Positions 1 to 9,531 of a DNA stretch of 64,000 bases are shown in pieces (positions within the stretch are counted from its first letter, which is position 1; every line of letters begins with the position of its first letter). The stretch lies in assembly GCA_000169075.1 (NCBI GenBank), contig AAVT01000001.1:633201-697200 (forward strand), in the 5' to 3' direction. Source of the DNA: a marine gamma proteobacterium HTCC2143 (lineage in GTDB: Bacteria; Pseudomonadota; Gammaproteobacteria; Pseudomonadales; Dasaniaceae). The translations under genes and the position numbers were made by a program. A model generated the notes under the pieces. The model ran no database searches. It saw nothing but the letters and a program-made list of their open reading frames with translations, and was not told where the DNA came from.

Positions 1-1792
1 TAGCTAATGTTTCAGGCCGGTATTTCGAAAGTTTTTCTTTAACCTCATTTGATAGTCCTTCAATTGAGTGATAATCAAAATCGTTGGGGAATTTTGTATT
101 TTCATGTCGTCGGAGTCGTGCTATTTCATCCGCTTGTCTACCTATATATCCAGCATACTTAATCTGGATTTCTACCTGCTCCGCAACCTGAGGATCCTTA
201 GTTACCGTTCCTTTTATACCAGCAACATCTATGTAGTTAACGCCAGGTCGCTTAACTAAGTCTTTCAAACTGTACTCACGAGTAATAGCTTGATCAACTA
301 ACGAATTTACTATATCTCCTTCTACAGTTTTTGGTTGTATCCATGTCGATTCCAATCGCTTAATCTCTTTATCTATTGATTCCCTTTTCTCGGAAAAAAT
401 TTTCCAGCGATCATCATCCACTACTCCCAACTGTCTACCTTTTTCTGTTAAACGCAAATCTGCATTATCTTCTCTCAACAGTAAACGGTATTCCGCTCGA
501 GAGGTAAACATACGATAGGGCTCCATTGTGCCCATCGTTATTAAATCATCGATCATTACACCAATATACGCTTCATCCCTTCGAGGACACCAAGTGTCCT
601 TTCCTTGAACCTTTAGCCCTGCATTGATGCCCGCTAATAAACCTTGTGCTGCAGCCTCTTCATAACCTGTTGTACCGTTGATTTGACCAGCAAAAAACAA
701 GCCTTTAATAAATTTAGTTTCCAAAGAGTATTTTAAATCCCTTGGATCAAAATAGTCATACTCAATGGCATAACCCGGCCTAGCAATATGTGCTTGTTCA
801 AAACCTTTTATAGAACGTACTAATTCCAACTGCACGTCGAAAGGTAAACTTGTCGAGATGCCATTTGGATACAACTCATGGGTCTTTAGACCCTCCGGTT
901 CAATAAAAATTTGATGGGAATTTTTATCAGCAAAACGGTGTATTTTATCTTCAATAGAGGGACAGTAGCGAGGGCCGATTCCTTCGATAACTCCCGTATA
1001 CATGGGCGAACGATCTAGTCCCTGACGAATAATTTCGTGCGTCTTTTCATTCGTATGAGTAATCCAACAGCAGGTCTGCTCAGGATGGTGACTCAATGAT
1101 CCAAGAAACGACATGACTGGTTCAGGCTTATCACCCCATTGCTCTTCGAGATCGCTGAAATCGACCGATCGCGCATCAATTCTAGGAGGCGTTCCTGTCT
1201 TCAGTCTGTCAACATTGAATGGCAACTCGCGAAGACGCTCAGCTAAAGTAATCGAAGGTGGATCGCCAGCTCTGCCGCCGCTGTGATTATCAAGACCGAT
1301 ATGAATTTTACCGCCAAGAAATGTCCCAGTTGACAGTATGACGGTGGGCGCGAAAAACTTTAAACCCATTTGGGTAACAATGCCCGACACCTGATCTCCC
1401 TCAATTATCAGATCATCGACGGCCTGCTGGAAAATCGATAAGTTCGGCTGGTTTTCCAATATTTCTCTGATTGCCGCTTTATAAAGCACTCGGTCAGCTT
1501 GAGCTCTTGTCGCTCTAACGGCAGGACCCTTTCTCGCATTAAGAATACGAAATTGAATACCACCACTATCGGTCGCTCTAGCCATTGCTCCGCCTAATGC
1601 ATCAATTTCTCGGACCAAATGGCTTTTCCCAATGCCCCCTATCGCTGGATTACAAGACATCTGACCCAATGTTTCGATGTTGTGAGTTAACAATAACGTT
1701 TTACAACCCATGCGCGCAGATGCAAGACAAGCCTCCGTGCCTGCATGCCCGCCGCCAATAACGATGACATCAAATTGATCGGGAAAATCCAC
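1..1792 (-). CDS. mnmG: MnmG (GidA), tRNA uridine-5-carboxymethylaminomethyl modification enzyme, 3' end missing
   Basis: FAD-dependent partner of MnmE; the MnmE-MnmG complex installs the (carboxymethyl)aminomethyl group on wobble U34 of tRNAs. About 597 codons are present. The N-terminus reads [20 protein letters not shown], with the dinucleotide-binding glycines at residues 13-18. MSCNPAIGG and [11 protein letters not shown], the family's conserved cysteine regions, follow. The end in the window ([19 protein letters not shown]) matches the C-terminal domain, so about 35 residues of the usual ~630 lie beyond base 1. Start chosen at GTG 1792-1790, with AGAGG about 7 nt upstream; the overlapping ATG at 1794 is out of frame. 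It is separated from mnmE by 611 bp of non-coding DNA although both run leftward. Identification is secure. Confidence 0.96.
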   Translation of the reverse strand, partial: MDFPDQFDVIVIGGGHAGTEACLASARMGCKTLLLTHNIETLGQMSCNPAIGGIGKSHLVREIDALGGAMARATDSGGIQFRILNARKGPAVRATRAQADRVLYKAAIREILENQPNLSIFQQAVDDLIIEGDQVSGIVTQMGLKFFAPTVILSTGTFLGGKIHIGLDNHSGGRAGDPPSITLAERLRELPFNVDRLKTGTPPRIDARSVDFSDLEEQWGDKPEPVMSFLGSLSHHPEQTCCWITHTNEKTHEIIRQGLDRSPMYTGVIEGIGPRYCPSIEDKIHRFADKNSHQIFIEPEGLKTHELYPNGISTSLPFDVQLELVRSIKGFEQAHIARPGYAIEYDYFDPRDLKYSLETKFIKGLFFAGQINGTTGYEEAAAQGLLAGINAGLKVQGKDTWCPRRDEAYIGVMIDDLITMGTMEPYRMFTSRAEYRLLLREDNADLRLTEKGRQLGVVDDDRWKIFSEKRESIDKEIKRLESTWIQPKTVEGDIVNSLVDQAITREYSLKDLVKRPGVNYIDVAGIKGTVTKDPQVAEQVEIQIKYAGYIGRQADEIARLRRHENTKFPNDFDYHSIEGLSNEVKEKLSKYRPETLA

Positions 1793-2403
1793 ATTAACCT
1801 CTGGTAGTTGTTTTACTAGCAAATTCTACGAGTCGCGCTAGGAGGCGTGGGAGTATACGGTAGTGAAGCAATACAGGCAAAAAGAGTGGTGAAAGAATGA
1901 ACAGATGAATTAGAGATCTGGCATTAAAAATAATGATGATTTTACTGTTAACTACTTAATCTAATTATAAGTATATATATGTATGTATATAGATATATTG
2001 TTTTCTAATGTTACTACTGTTATTACTGCATCGATTATCTGTTAACAAAAGTAATATTCCTATAGTAATCATTGAGTTACGCCAATGATAAACCATTTAT
2101 CAAGTGAGGTATTAGCTGCTGCTAAGCTGCTGATTACCGGTTGATAACTAGAGCTCTTATCCACAGTCATCCAACAGCGAAATAGTAGAGTAATTTTAGT
2201 CCATAGGTTTAACGAGAGTTGTTAACAAGTTTACCCGAAAGTTTTCCACAGATACCGACGCGAAACTTTTTTTCGATAGCAATAAACGGATCGTAGGATA
2301 TTTGGCAACTATAGTGAGGAAATATACGTAAGGACTGTTAACAAGATGTTGATAAGCTGTTTGAAACGAGAGATGCTAAGAGTTGGTCGATTGGCGTCCT
2401 GTT
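1793..2403. other. Non-coding AT-rich region with DnaA boxes between mnmE and mnmG (secondary origin candidate)
   Basis: No credible gene in 611 bp. Bases 1920-2060 are very AT-rich with alternating TA runs. A perfect DnaA box TTATCCACA is at 2157-2165. One-mismatch boxes are TTTTCCACA at 2242-2250 and TGTTGATAA (reverse of TTATCAACA) at 2347-2355. TGTTAAC occurs four times (1946, 2040, 2220, 2336). In Escherichia and Vibrio oriC abuts mnmG, so this could be an origin, an origin relic or a DnaA-titration site. The mnmG promoter must also lie here. Confidence 0.5.
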
Positions 2404-3801
2404 TTATTTTCCAATACAAAAACTGGAAAATATTTCACCCAGTAAGTCGTCTGATGAAAATTCACCGGTGATTTCACTAAGGGCGTTCTGACAATGACGA
2501 AGATCTTCCGCTAAAAGCTCGCCAGCACCATAAGATAATAACTGTTGTTGGCCTGCATGTAATGCTTCTTGTGCATTGGTCAATGCATCAAGATGACGTC
2601 TTCTTGCAGTAAATCCTCCTTCGCCTGCACCGTCGTAACCCATGCAGGCTTTGAGATGCTGTCGCAGTAATTCTATGCCTTGGTCATCTTTGGCCGACAG
2701 TGTAATCAATGTCTGCTCGGCCTCGACAATCTCTACCGCTTGACCCGATAAATCCGCTTTGTTATGAACAATAGTGACATTGGCCAGGGATGACAGTTTG
2801 CTAGATATATCGGGGCCTAAGTCGCCAATCAGTTTCACCGGATCAATTTCGCGACTAGTGGTGCTGTCAACCACAAGCAAAATACGGTCGGCTCTATTGA
2901 TTTCTTCCCATGCTCGGCGAATTCCCTCTTGTTCAATAATGTCAGGGCTATCTCTTAAGCCGGCAGTATCGATAATATGAAGTGGCATACCATCAATCTG
3001 AATGTGTTCACGCAATACATCTCGGGTTGTTCCCTCAATCTCTGTAACAATGGCGCTATCTCTGCCAGAAAGAGCGTTCAGGAGGCTGGACTTTCCGGCA
3101 TTCGGCTTACCAGCAATGACGACGGTCATGCCCTCTTGAACTAAAGAGCCTTGCTTTGCCTCAGAAAAAACACGATTAAGCTGGTTCAAGATCGTATCTA
3201 GGTCTGAGCTTACTTTGCCGTCAGCTAGGAAATCTATTTCCTCTTCGGGAAAGTCGATTGCTGCCTCTACATATACCCGGAGGTTAACAACAGCGCTAAC
3301 TAAGGACATAATTTTTTTACTGAATTGGCCTTGCAATGATCGCACAGCATTTCTTGCTGCTTGCAAAGAGGCACTATCTATTAAGTCGGCAATGGCTTCT
3401 GCTTGCGTTAGATCCATTTTGTTATTGAGGAAGGCTCGTTCAGAAAATTCACCGGGACGTGCCAAGCGGGCCCCCAGTTTTATAATTTCTGACAGGAGAT
3501 AATCAAGGATTACGGGACCGCCATGAGCTTGGAGCTCTAAAACATCTTCGCCGGTAAATGAGTTAGGACCTGGAAAAAAAAGTGTCAGACCGTAGTCGAT
3601 AACTCGATCAGATCTTGTATTGATCGTTGAGTTAGCTTCATAGAACGCACCGTACGACGCATAGCGAGGTGCTAATTGAGAATCTGTTATTAGCGAAGCA
3701 ATGGCTTTAGAATTAGGTCCAGATACACGAACAATACCGACGCCACCGCGCCCAGGGGCGGTAGCGATGGCGACAATAGTATCGGTATCAAAAGCAGCCA
3801 T
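2404..3801 (-). CDS. mnmE: MnmE (TrmE), tRNA modification GTPase
   Basis: GTPase that acts with MnmG to modify U34 of tRNAs, using a formyl-tetrahydrofolate-binding N-domain. The 465-residue length is normal. The N-terminus [20 protein letters not shown] is typical. The G domain is inserted in a helical domain: P-loop GKPNAGKSS at 231-239, EGTTRD at 256-261 and DTAGL at 278-282, then NKAD. The protein ends with the conserved CIGK motif (462-465), whose cysteine is needed for modification. It lies 26 bp downstream of yidC and is probably cotranscribed with it. Confidence 0.98.
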   Translation of the reverse strand: MAAFDTDTIVAIATAPGRGGVGIVRVSGPNSKAIASLITDSQLAPRYASYGAFYEANSTINTRSDRVIDYGLTLFFPGPNSFTGEDVLELQAHGGPVILDYLLSEIIKLGARLARPGEFSERAFLNNKMDLTQAEAIADLIDSASLQAARNAVRSLQGQFSKKIMSLVSAVVNLRVYVEAAIDFPEEEIDFLADGKVSSDLDTILNQLNRVFSEAKQGSLVQEGMTVVIAGKPNAGKSSLLNALSGRDSAIVTEIEGTTRDVLREHIQIDGMPLHIIDTAGLRDSPDIIEQEGIRRAWEEINRADRILLVVDSTTSREIDPVKLIGDLGPDISSKLSSLANVTIVHNKADLSGQAVEIVEAEQTLITLSAKDDQGIELLRQHLKACMGYDGAGEGGFTARRRHLDALTNAQEALHAGQQQLLSYGAGELLAEDLRHCQNALSEITGEFSSDDLLGEIFSSFCIGK

Positions 3802-3827
3802 AAAAGATACTTTACCTAGGTGTTAGG

Positions 3828-5537
3828 TCAGTCACTAGCCTCAATACGCTTGGTAATAAGGTATTGTTGTGCAATAGACAAGGTGTTGTTTACCACCCAG
3901 TACAACACCAATCCGGCAGGGAAAAACAGGAAGAAGAAGGTAAACATAACAGGCATCCATTGCATGATTTTAGCTTGCATCGGATCAGGTGGTGGTGGAT
4001 TGAATCGTTGTTGTATAAACATCGAAACCCCCATAATCAATGGCAAAATAAAATATGGATCCATCACTGATAAATCTTTTATATAACCAATAAAGGGAGC
4101 GTGCCGTAATTCGACGCTCTCCATCAATACCCAGTAGAGCGCCATAAAAACAGGCATTTGGACCAATATCGGTAAGCATCCGCCTAAGGGATTAATTTTC
4201 TCTCTTTTATAGAGCGCCATCATCTCTTGAGATTGTTTTTGCTTATCATCCGCATATCTTTCACGCAGTGCTGTCAGTTTTGGCTGCACTTTTCTCATAT
4301 TAGCCATGGACGTATAAGCTTTGGCATTAAGCTGAAAAAAGGCAGCTTTTACCAAAATCGTCACAGCGATGATAGCAAAGCCCCAATTTCCCAAGTACCC
4401 ATGGAGCTTCGTCAACAACCAGAACAACGGTTGTGCTATCCACCACAATATTCCGTAATCAACAGTGAGCTCAAGTCCCGGGGATATTTCTTCTAGGCGG
4501 TATTGATCTTTCGGTCCGATATAAAGCTCTGACTTAACATCACCTGTTGCACCAGCAGCCACGGTGATCTGAGGGCTGGTAAAACCAACTATATTCGCTC
4601 CGTCTTTCGTCTTTCGCATGGAGTAGGCGTGAGTTTGTTTAGCATTGGGAACCCATGCACTGGTAAAATAGTGCTGAATGATAGCTACCCAACCACCTTC
4701 TATATTTTGTTTTGGAAAACTGTTTTCTTCAATATCATCGAAGCTGACTTTTTTGTAGGGCTCGTCAGGTAAGTTAATAGCGGCACCCAAGTAAGGCGCC
4801 AAACCCATTCCAGAAGTGTCAGCCGATGGGTCCGGAGAGTTATCCCTCTTAAGTTGGCCGAACATTCCTCCCGACCAGGGCATCTCGCTGTTATTTTTCA
4901 CAATATATTCAACACCAATCAAATACTCGCCACGAGTAAAATGAAAGCGTTTAGTTATACTGACAGGGTCGTTACTCTGAAAGACTAGGTCAACAGCCAT
5001 TTCATCTTCGCTATCACTAAGAACATACTCTGTTTTTGCGCTGGTAAATCGAGCCCGCCCCTTTGCCGTGTCAATGCCATTAACACCAATTAATCCACTT
5101 TGGGCGATGTATGTCAGTCGATTTGATTGTTCCAGTAGAGTGAATGGAATTTCTGGGGTATCTAGTTTGGCATAATGCTTTGGAAAAGCCGCGAAGATAA
5201 TATCGCCGCCCAGTGTATTGATATCAATCTCCAGCATGTCTGTCTTAACTTTTATTCGACTGATCGTATTACTTGCAGCAATCTCGTTACCGGACGATTC
5301 TTGCTCAAATGTTGGAATGTCAACATTACTGTCTATCTGGGTACCATTCGGAGTTTGGGCGTTGGGCATTTCGCTAGAACGGCTGGCGTTATCGCCGGTA
5401 ACAGGCCCCTGTTGCAATTGATAGGCGGCAACAACGTTGTTACCACTATTTTGTTCTTTAAATTGCACCCACTCGGTCAATAACATGAAAGAGAGTGCAG
5501 CAATGGAGCCAATTAATAAATAGCGTTGAAAGTCCAT
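3828..5537 (-). CDS. yidC: YidC membrane protein insertase
   Basis: Inner-membrane insertase that integrates and folds membrane proteins, alone or with SecYEG. The 569 residues fit the long gram-negative form. A first membrane segment (about 3-20) is followed by a low-complexity linker and a large periplasmic domain (about 60-345). The conserved five-helix core follows, with PLGGCLPILVQMPVFMALYWVL and the end segment FFFLFFPAGLVLYWVVNN. It starts 2 bp after the yidD stop codon, in the standard rpmH-rnpA-yidD-yidC-mnmE arrangement. The respiratory-chain subunits encoded later in the window are plausible clients, by general knowledge of the family. Confidence 0.98.
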   Translation of the reverse strand: MDFQRYLLIGSIAALSFMLLTEWVQFKEQNSGNNVVAAYQLQQGPVTGDNASRSSEMPNAQTPNGTQIDSNVDIPTFEQESSGNEIAASNTISRIKVKTDMLEIDINTLGGDIIFAAFPKHYAKLDTPEIPFTLLEQSNRLTYIAQSGLIGVNGIDTAKGRARFTSAKTEYVLSDSEDEMAVDLVFQSNDPVSITKRFHFTRGEYLIGVEYIVKNNSEMPWSGGMFGQLKRDNSPDPSADTSGMGLAPYLGAAINLPDEPYKKVSFDDIEENSFPKQNIEGGWVAIIQHYFTSAWVPNAKQTHAYSMRKTKDGANIVGFTSPQITVAAGATGDVKSELYIGPKDQYRLEEISPGLELTVDYGILWWIAQPLFWLLTKLHGYLGNWGFAIIAVTILVKAAFFQLNAKAYTSMANMRKVQPKLTALRERYADDKQKQSQEMMALYKREKINPLGGCLPILVQMPVFMALYWVLMESVELRHAPFIGYIKDLSVMDPYFILPLIMGVSMFIQQRFNPPPPDPMQAKIMQWMPVMFTFFFLFFPAGLVLYWVVNNTLSIAQQYLITKRIEASD

Positions 5538-5539
5538 AA

Positions 5540-5785
5540 TTAGTGTGTGGTATGCCCGTCGTTATCTGAATGTTGTTCCGGCACAGGGTCGTAACCGCCG
5601 GGATGAAAAGGATGGCAACGCAAGAGACGTTTGACTGTTAGCCAACTACCTTTAAAGACACCATATTGTTCTATAGCTTGGATTGCATAATTCGAACAGC
5701 TAGGATGAAAACGGCAGTGATTAGCCATTAACGGACTAATAAGATACCGGTAACACTGAATAAAGCTTATGAATAATCGGCGCAT
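5540..5785 (-). CDS. yidD: YidD, membrane protein insertion efficiency factor
   Basis: Small peripheral membrane protein (81 residues) that assists YidC-dependent insertion. The diagnostic stretch is [11 protein letters not shown], followed by [10 protein letters not shown] and the HPGGYDPVP end motif. An N-terminal amphipathic segment ([18 protein letters not shown]) is typical. It sits 9 bp after the rnpA stop and directly before yidC, as in most proteobacteria. The histidine- and aspartate-rich tail is ordinary for the family. Confidence 0.95.
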   Translation of the reverse strand: MRRLFISFIQCYRYLISPLMANHCRFHPSCSNYAIQAIEQYGVFKGSWLTVKRLLRCHPFHPGGYDPVPEQHSDNDGHTTH

Positions 5786-5794
5786 GGCTCGCCT

Positions 5795-6181
5795 TCAAGA
5801 GTCGTTCTTTGGCTGGTTGGCTAATTTATCAGCTTTTTGTTGCAGCTGATGCCAAAGCTGGCCAAACAAGGTGTGTAAGTCGGCATTGCTTAACTGATCT
5901 AGGCCGCGGCGTGCAAGCACTACGGTATCGATATTGCTGAGCCGATGTTGTTTTAACCTAAAACTTTCTCTAATAATGCGCTTGATTCGGTTACGCTGAT
6001 TCGCTTTTCGCACATTCTTTTTTGCAATCACTAACCCAAGCCGAGGGTTAATTAAGTCATTTGGACGAGCTAAGAACAACACCTGTTGCCGGGAAGCTTT
6101 GAGCCTAGCATCATCGAAGACAGACTTATACGCTGAGGCTTCCAGTAGCCGTTGGGACTTACTAAAAGGGTATTGAGCCAC
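5795..6181 (-). CDS. rnpA: Ribonuclease P protein component
   Basis: Protein subunit of RNase P, which with the RNA subunit removes 5' leaders from pre-tRNAs. The 128 residues include the conserved basic helix NVRKANQRNRIKRIIRESFR (the RNR motif) and the LARPN/GLVIAKKNV strand region. The RNA subunit gene was not seen here. It lies 39 bp downstream of rpmH and is likely cotranscribed with it. Confidence 0.96.
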   Translation of the reverse strand: MAQYPFSKSQRLLEASAYKSVFDDARLKASRQQVLFLARPNDLINPRLGLVIAKKNVRKANQRNRIKRIIRESFRLKQHRLSNIDTVVLARRGLDQLSNADLHTLFGQLWHQLQQKADKLANQPKNDS

Positions 6182-6220
6182 TCTAATTCCCTTTCTGCTG
6201 GAAGCTGATAACTAAATTAG

Positions 6221-6355
6221 TTAAGCGGCCAGACGCTTGCGGCCTTTAGCCCGACGACGGTTGATTAATGCACGACCGCTCTTAGTGGCCATACGGCTGC
6301 GAAAGCCGTGAGTACGCTTGCGTTTCAATACGCTTGGTTGAAAGGTTCTTTTCAT
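6221..6355 (-). CDS. rpmH: 50S ribosomal protein L34
   Basis: Read directly from the reverse strand: 44 codons encoding [20 protein letters not shown] and onward, ending GRKRLAA then TAA. The basic composition and the start MKRTFQPS are diagnostic of L34, a component of the large ribosomal subunit. The ATG is at 6355-6353, and GGAAT lies about 8 nt before it. It is the first gene of the leftward rpmH-rnpA-yidD-yidC-mnmE block; its promoter must lie in the origin-like region to the right. Confidence 0.97.
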   Translation of the reverse strand: MKRTFQPSVLKRKRTHGFRSRMATKSGRALINRRRAKGRKRLAA

Positions 6356-6606
6356 GACAGCAATTCCAATTAAGTAAAACTAGACTAATTAACACACCCA
6401 GCGGCGGATACAAGATCCTTATCAACACCGTGGATGGCCCCAATATTCGGGACCGCGCATTCTAGAGAATTTATCCGTGAATATCAATTGTTAATGCGTT
6501 AAACAAGTATCGGCAGGTGCCGGGGATTTAGTACTATAAATGAAGAAAGACTTCGATCGTTTAAGTTTCGCAGGTTATCACAGGATTCTAACCGTTTATA
6601 TAGAGG

Positions 6607-6638
6607 TTATCCACAGGCCTCAACTATAGTTATCCACA
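6607..6638 (+). promoter_or_regulatory. Pair of perfect DnaA boxes
   Basis: Two same-orientation copies of TTATCCACA start at 6607 and 6630 (start-to-start spacing 23 bp, about two helical turns). The spacing and orientation suit cooperative DnaA binding next to the AT-rich DNA that follows. Confidence 0.75.
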
Positions 6639-6749
6639 GGACGATAAAAAAACATATTACACTGCGTTTTCGTTGATATATATTTAGTAACCTTATGAAA
6701 TATATAGATTTTTTCTGTTTTCAGTTATTTTAACGATTCCTTTTCTTTT

Positions 6750-6780
6750 TGTGGATAAGTCTTACATCTGGGAGTACAAT
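6750..6780 (+). promoter_or_regulatory. DnaA box overlapping a candidate dnaA promoter
   Basis: An inverted perfect DnaA box (TGTGGATAA, 6750-6758) contains TGGATA (6752-6757), which lies exactly 17 bp before TACAAT (6775-6780). That fits a sigma-70 promoter with a weak -35 and a good -10 covered by a DnaA site. Autorepression of dnaA by DnaA is established in other bacteria. Here it is inferred from position only. Confidence 0.45.
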
Positions 6781-6904
6781 ACACCTCGTTCGCGGTGATA
6801 ATATAAAAATGCGCCGCGACAGCGCCACAGTATCTGTGCTGTTAGCAGAGATCATTGGTATTAATAGTGAGTCCCCTGCAGGTCGCGGAAAATGGTAATG
6901 TCTC

Positions 6905-8344
6905 TTGTCTGAATCAACATGGCAACAATGCAATCACTACTTGCGAGATGAGCTGCCGTCACAGCAATTTAACACTTGGATTCGGCCATTGCAGGCTGAG
7001 GTTCACGGCAGGGTAATTAAGCTGATCGCTCCTAATCGGTTCGTAAAGGATTGGGTCAAAAGTAAATACCTCGAACGTATAGAAGAAATTGTTTTTGAAT
7101 TGGCACCAGACGAAGGGTTTGGGGTTAGTTTAGAAATCTGTAACGGCGATAAACAAGCGGCAAGACATAAATCTCCGGCGTTAATCGCTAATTCTTCGGT
7201 GAAAACAACATCAAGGTCGTCTGGCTTTACATCGAGCCCAAGAGCGTCAGCGCCAAACTTCGGTAACGTTCGACAGCAACAATCATCGCCTAGAAAAGTA
7301 GAAGTTGAAGGTGCTATTCAGCATCAAAGCTTTCTTATGGAAAATTATACGTTTGATACCTTTGTTGAGGGGAAATCAAACCAATTGGCACGGGCAGCAT
7401 CAATTCAGGTCGCTGAAAATACTGGAGGTGCTTATAATCCGCTATTTTTATACGGTGGTGTTGGACTGGGTAAAACTCACCTAATGCATGCCGTCGGTAA
7501 TGCAATCATACAAAGAAAGCCCAATGCAAAAGTTGTGTATTTGCACTCTGAACGGTTTGTCGCAGATATGGTAAAAGCGTTACAACTTAACGCTATTAAT
7601 GAGTTTAAACGGTATTATCGCTCTGTAGACGCCCTACTGATCGATGATATTCAGTTTTTTGCGGGCAAGGAACGGTCTCAGGAAGAGTTCTTTCATACTT
7701 TCAATGCTTTATTGGAGGGCGGTCAGCAAATGATACTAACGTGTGATCGTTATCCGAAGGAAATAAATGGCCTGGAAGAGCGTTTGAAGTCTCGCTTTGG
7801 TTGGGGTCTGACTGTCGCCGTGGAGCCTCCGGAGTTAGAGACGCGGGTCGCTATTTTAATGAAAAAAGCCGAGCAAGCAAAAATTGAGCTGCCTGCTGAT
7901 GCCGCTTTTTTTATTGCTCAGCGAATTCGGTCGAATGTTAGAGAGTTAGAAGGTGCGCTTAAGAGAGTAATAGCGAGTGCTCACTTCATGGGTCGAGAGA
8001 TTGATATAGAGTTGATCCGAGAGTCCCTGAAAGATTTGCTGGCACTGCAGGACAAGCAGGTTAGTATGGAAAATATTCAGAGAACGGTGGCTGAGTATTA
8101 TAAGATTAAGGTGTCGGACATGATGTCTAAGCGGCGAAGTCGGTCTGTAGCGCGACCCCGCCAGGTAGCCATGGCGTTGGCGAAAGAGCTGACAAACCAT
8201 AGTTTGCCTGAGATAGGCGACGGTTTTGGTGGACGTGACCACACAACAGTTTTGCATGCATGTCGCAAAATAAAAGAACTGGAAGAAACAGATGCGGATA
8301 TTCGCGAAGATTGCAAAAATCTGTTGCGGTCTCTGACGACTTAA
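6905..8344 (+). CDS. dnaA: DnaA, chromosomal replication initiator
   Basis: AAA+ ATPase that binds DnaA boxes, melts oriC and recruits the helicase. Domain I covers about 1-85 ([20 protein letters not shown]), with a low-complexity linker at about 86-140. The AAA+ domain has Walker A GGVGLGKT (184-191) and Walker B LLIDD (244-248). The DNA-binding domain IV has GGRDHTTV at 442-449. The length of 479 is usual. The start is TTG at 6905: SESTWQQCN aligns with the family N-terminus, and no in-frame ATG gives a better fit. An out-of-frame five-codon ATG frame (MSLV, stop) begins 7 nt before it and overlaps the start. The ribosome-binding site is weak (GGTAAT). Confidence 0.97.
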   Translation: MSESTWQQCNHYLRDELPSQQFNTWIRPLQAEVHGRVIKLIAPNRFVKDWVKSKYLERIEEIVFELAPDEGFGVSLEICNGDKQAARHKSPALIANSSVKTTSRSSGFTSSPRASAPNFGNVRQQQSSPRKVEVEGAIQHQSFLMENYTFDTFVEGKSNQLARAASIQVAENTGGAYNPLFLYGGVGLGKTHLMHAVGNAIIQRKPNAKVVYLHSERFVADMVKALQLNAINEFKRYYRSVDALLIDDIQFFAGKERSQEEFFHTFNALLEGGQQMILTCDRYPKEINGLEERLKSRFGWGLTVAVEPPELETRVAILMKKAEQAKIELPADAAFFIAQRIRSNVRELEGALKRVIASAHFMGREIDIELIRESLKDLLALQDKQVSMENIQRTVAEYYKIKVSDMMSKRRSRSVARPRQVAMALAKELTNHSLPEIGDGFGGRDHTTVLHACRKIKELEETDADIREDCKNLLRSLTT

Positions 8345-8395
8345 ACGATAGCTTATATAACGGTTTGACCATAAAACAATAGGATAATGACGAAG

Positions 8396-9502
8396 ATGAA
8401 ATTTGTAATATCCCGGGAGGCACTCCTCAAGCCATTAAACCTTGTGGCAGGGGTTGTAGAACGACGCCAGACCTTACCTATTCTCTCAAATGTGTTGCTA
8501 GAGCTAGAAGGCAACCAGCTTTCTATTACCGGGACAGATTTAGAGGTAGAGTTGGTTGGTCGTGTAGTTCTCGATCAGGCTCCTGAAACAGGGGGCGAGA
8601 TTACAGTGCCTGCCAGGAAGTTAGCAGATATTTGTAAGTCGTTACCCGATGGTAGTGAAATAGAGTTTACTCAGGATGATCAGCGGGTCATTATCCGGTC
8701 TGGTCGAAGTCGTTTTACTTTATCAACCTTAGCTGCCAGCGACTTCCCGAATGTTGAGGAGAGCCCTGGTAGCCAAGACTTTACTGTAAAACAGGGCGAC
8801 TTGAAGCGACTGATTGATCGCACAAGTTTTGCGATGGCGCAGCAGGACGTACGCTATTACTTAAACGGTATGCTGTGGGAAGTTCAGTCCGGGCAGCTGC
8901 GTGTTGTTGCTACAGACGGGCATAGACTTGCCCTATGTACATTAGCGACGTCCATAGAGACGACTGAAAATCTGCAGGTTATATTACCGAGAAAGGGTGT
9001 TGTTGAGCTTGCACGATTAATGATGAAAGAGAGCGATGATGTTCGCCTGGTTATAGGATCTAACCACATTCGTGCGACGACTGACGAATATACCTTTACT
9101 TCTAAGTTAGTCGACGGCAAATTTCCAGATTACGACCGTGTCCTTCCTAAGGCGAGCACTAAGACTATTTTCGGTTCGCGTGATGAATTACGTCAGGCTT
9201 TCTCGCGGACGGCAATCTTATCTAATGAAAAATACCGTGGCGTTCGGCTATTACTGTCGAACGACACTCTTCAAATAGTTGCTAATAACCCAGAACAGGA
9301 AGAAGCCGAAGAGATTGTATCAGTAGACTACCAAGGCGAATCGCTGGAAATTGGTTTCAATGTCAGTTACTTGCTGGACGTACTGGGTGTTTTAAAGGGG
9401 GAGACTATAAAGCTTTCGCTGGCTGACGCTAACAGTAGTGCGTTGCTTGAAGAGTCTGAAGAAGGCGATTCAATGTACGTTGTCATGCCTATGCGGCTTT
9501 AA
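8396..9502 (+). CDS. dnaN: DNA polymerase III beta subunit (sliding clamp)
   Basis: Ring-shaped processivity clamp that tethers polymerase III and other repair enzymes to DNA. The product has 368 residues if translation begins at ATG 8396 (MKFVISREALLKPLNLVAG), which matches the usual N-terminus. An in-frame ATG at 8387 would add three residues. AGGA at 8381-8384 is too close to the first ATG and rather far from the second, so the start is not fully decided. The C-terminus YVVMPMRL is the typical clamp end. It lies 51 bp after dnaA in the dnaA-dnaN-recF-gyrB order. Confidence 0.97.
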   Translation: MKFVISREALLKPLNLVAGVVERRQTLPILSNVLLELEGNQLSITGTDLEVELVGRVVLDQAPETGGEITVPARKLADICKSLPDGSEIEFTQDDQRVIIRSGRSRFTLSTLAASDFPNVEESPGSQDFTVKQGDLKRLIDRTSFAMAQQDVRYYLNGMLWEVQSGQLRVVATDGHRLALCTLATSIETTENLQVILPRKGVVELARLMMKESDDVRLVIGSNHIRATTDEYTFTSKLVDGKFPDYDRVLPKASTKTIFGSRDELRQAFSRTAILSNEKYRGVRLLLSNDTLQIVANNPEQEEAEEIVSVDYQGESLEIGFNVSYLLDVLGVLKGETIKLSLADANSSALLEESEEGDSMYVVMPMRL

Positions 9503-9531
9503 CGAGTAAGGCTGCTTACTAGACGCTACTT

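Larger units (their letters stand above)
6356..6904. other. Probable chromosomal replication origin (oriC) between rpmH and dnaA
   Basis: A 549-bp non-coding region at the point where gene direction switches from leftward to rightward. Perfect DnaA boxes TTATCCACA lie at 6607-6615 and 6630-6638 (23 bp apart), with an inverted copy TGTGGATAA at 6750-6758. A one-mismatch box TTATCAACA is at 6419-6427. Between the inner boxes and the inverted box (about 6640-6750) the DNA is AT-rich (for example GATATATATTTAG and AAATATATAGATTTTTT) and could be the unwinding element. The rpmH-dnaA interval is the origin in Pseudomonas, which supports the call by analogy. The dnaA and rpmH promoters overlap this region. 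Confidence 0.75.

Noticed and set aside
68..259. 63-codon forward frame
   Set aside because: Lies antisense to the mnmG coding sequence, which is clearly the real gene here.
6575..6583. TTATCACAG as an additional DnaA box
   Set aside because: Needs a base deletion to match TTATCCACA; not counted.
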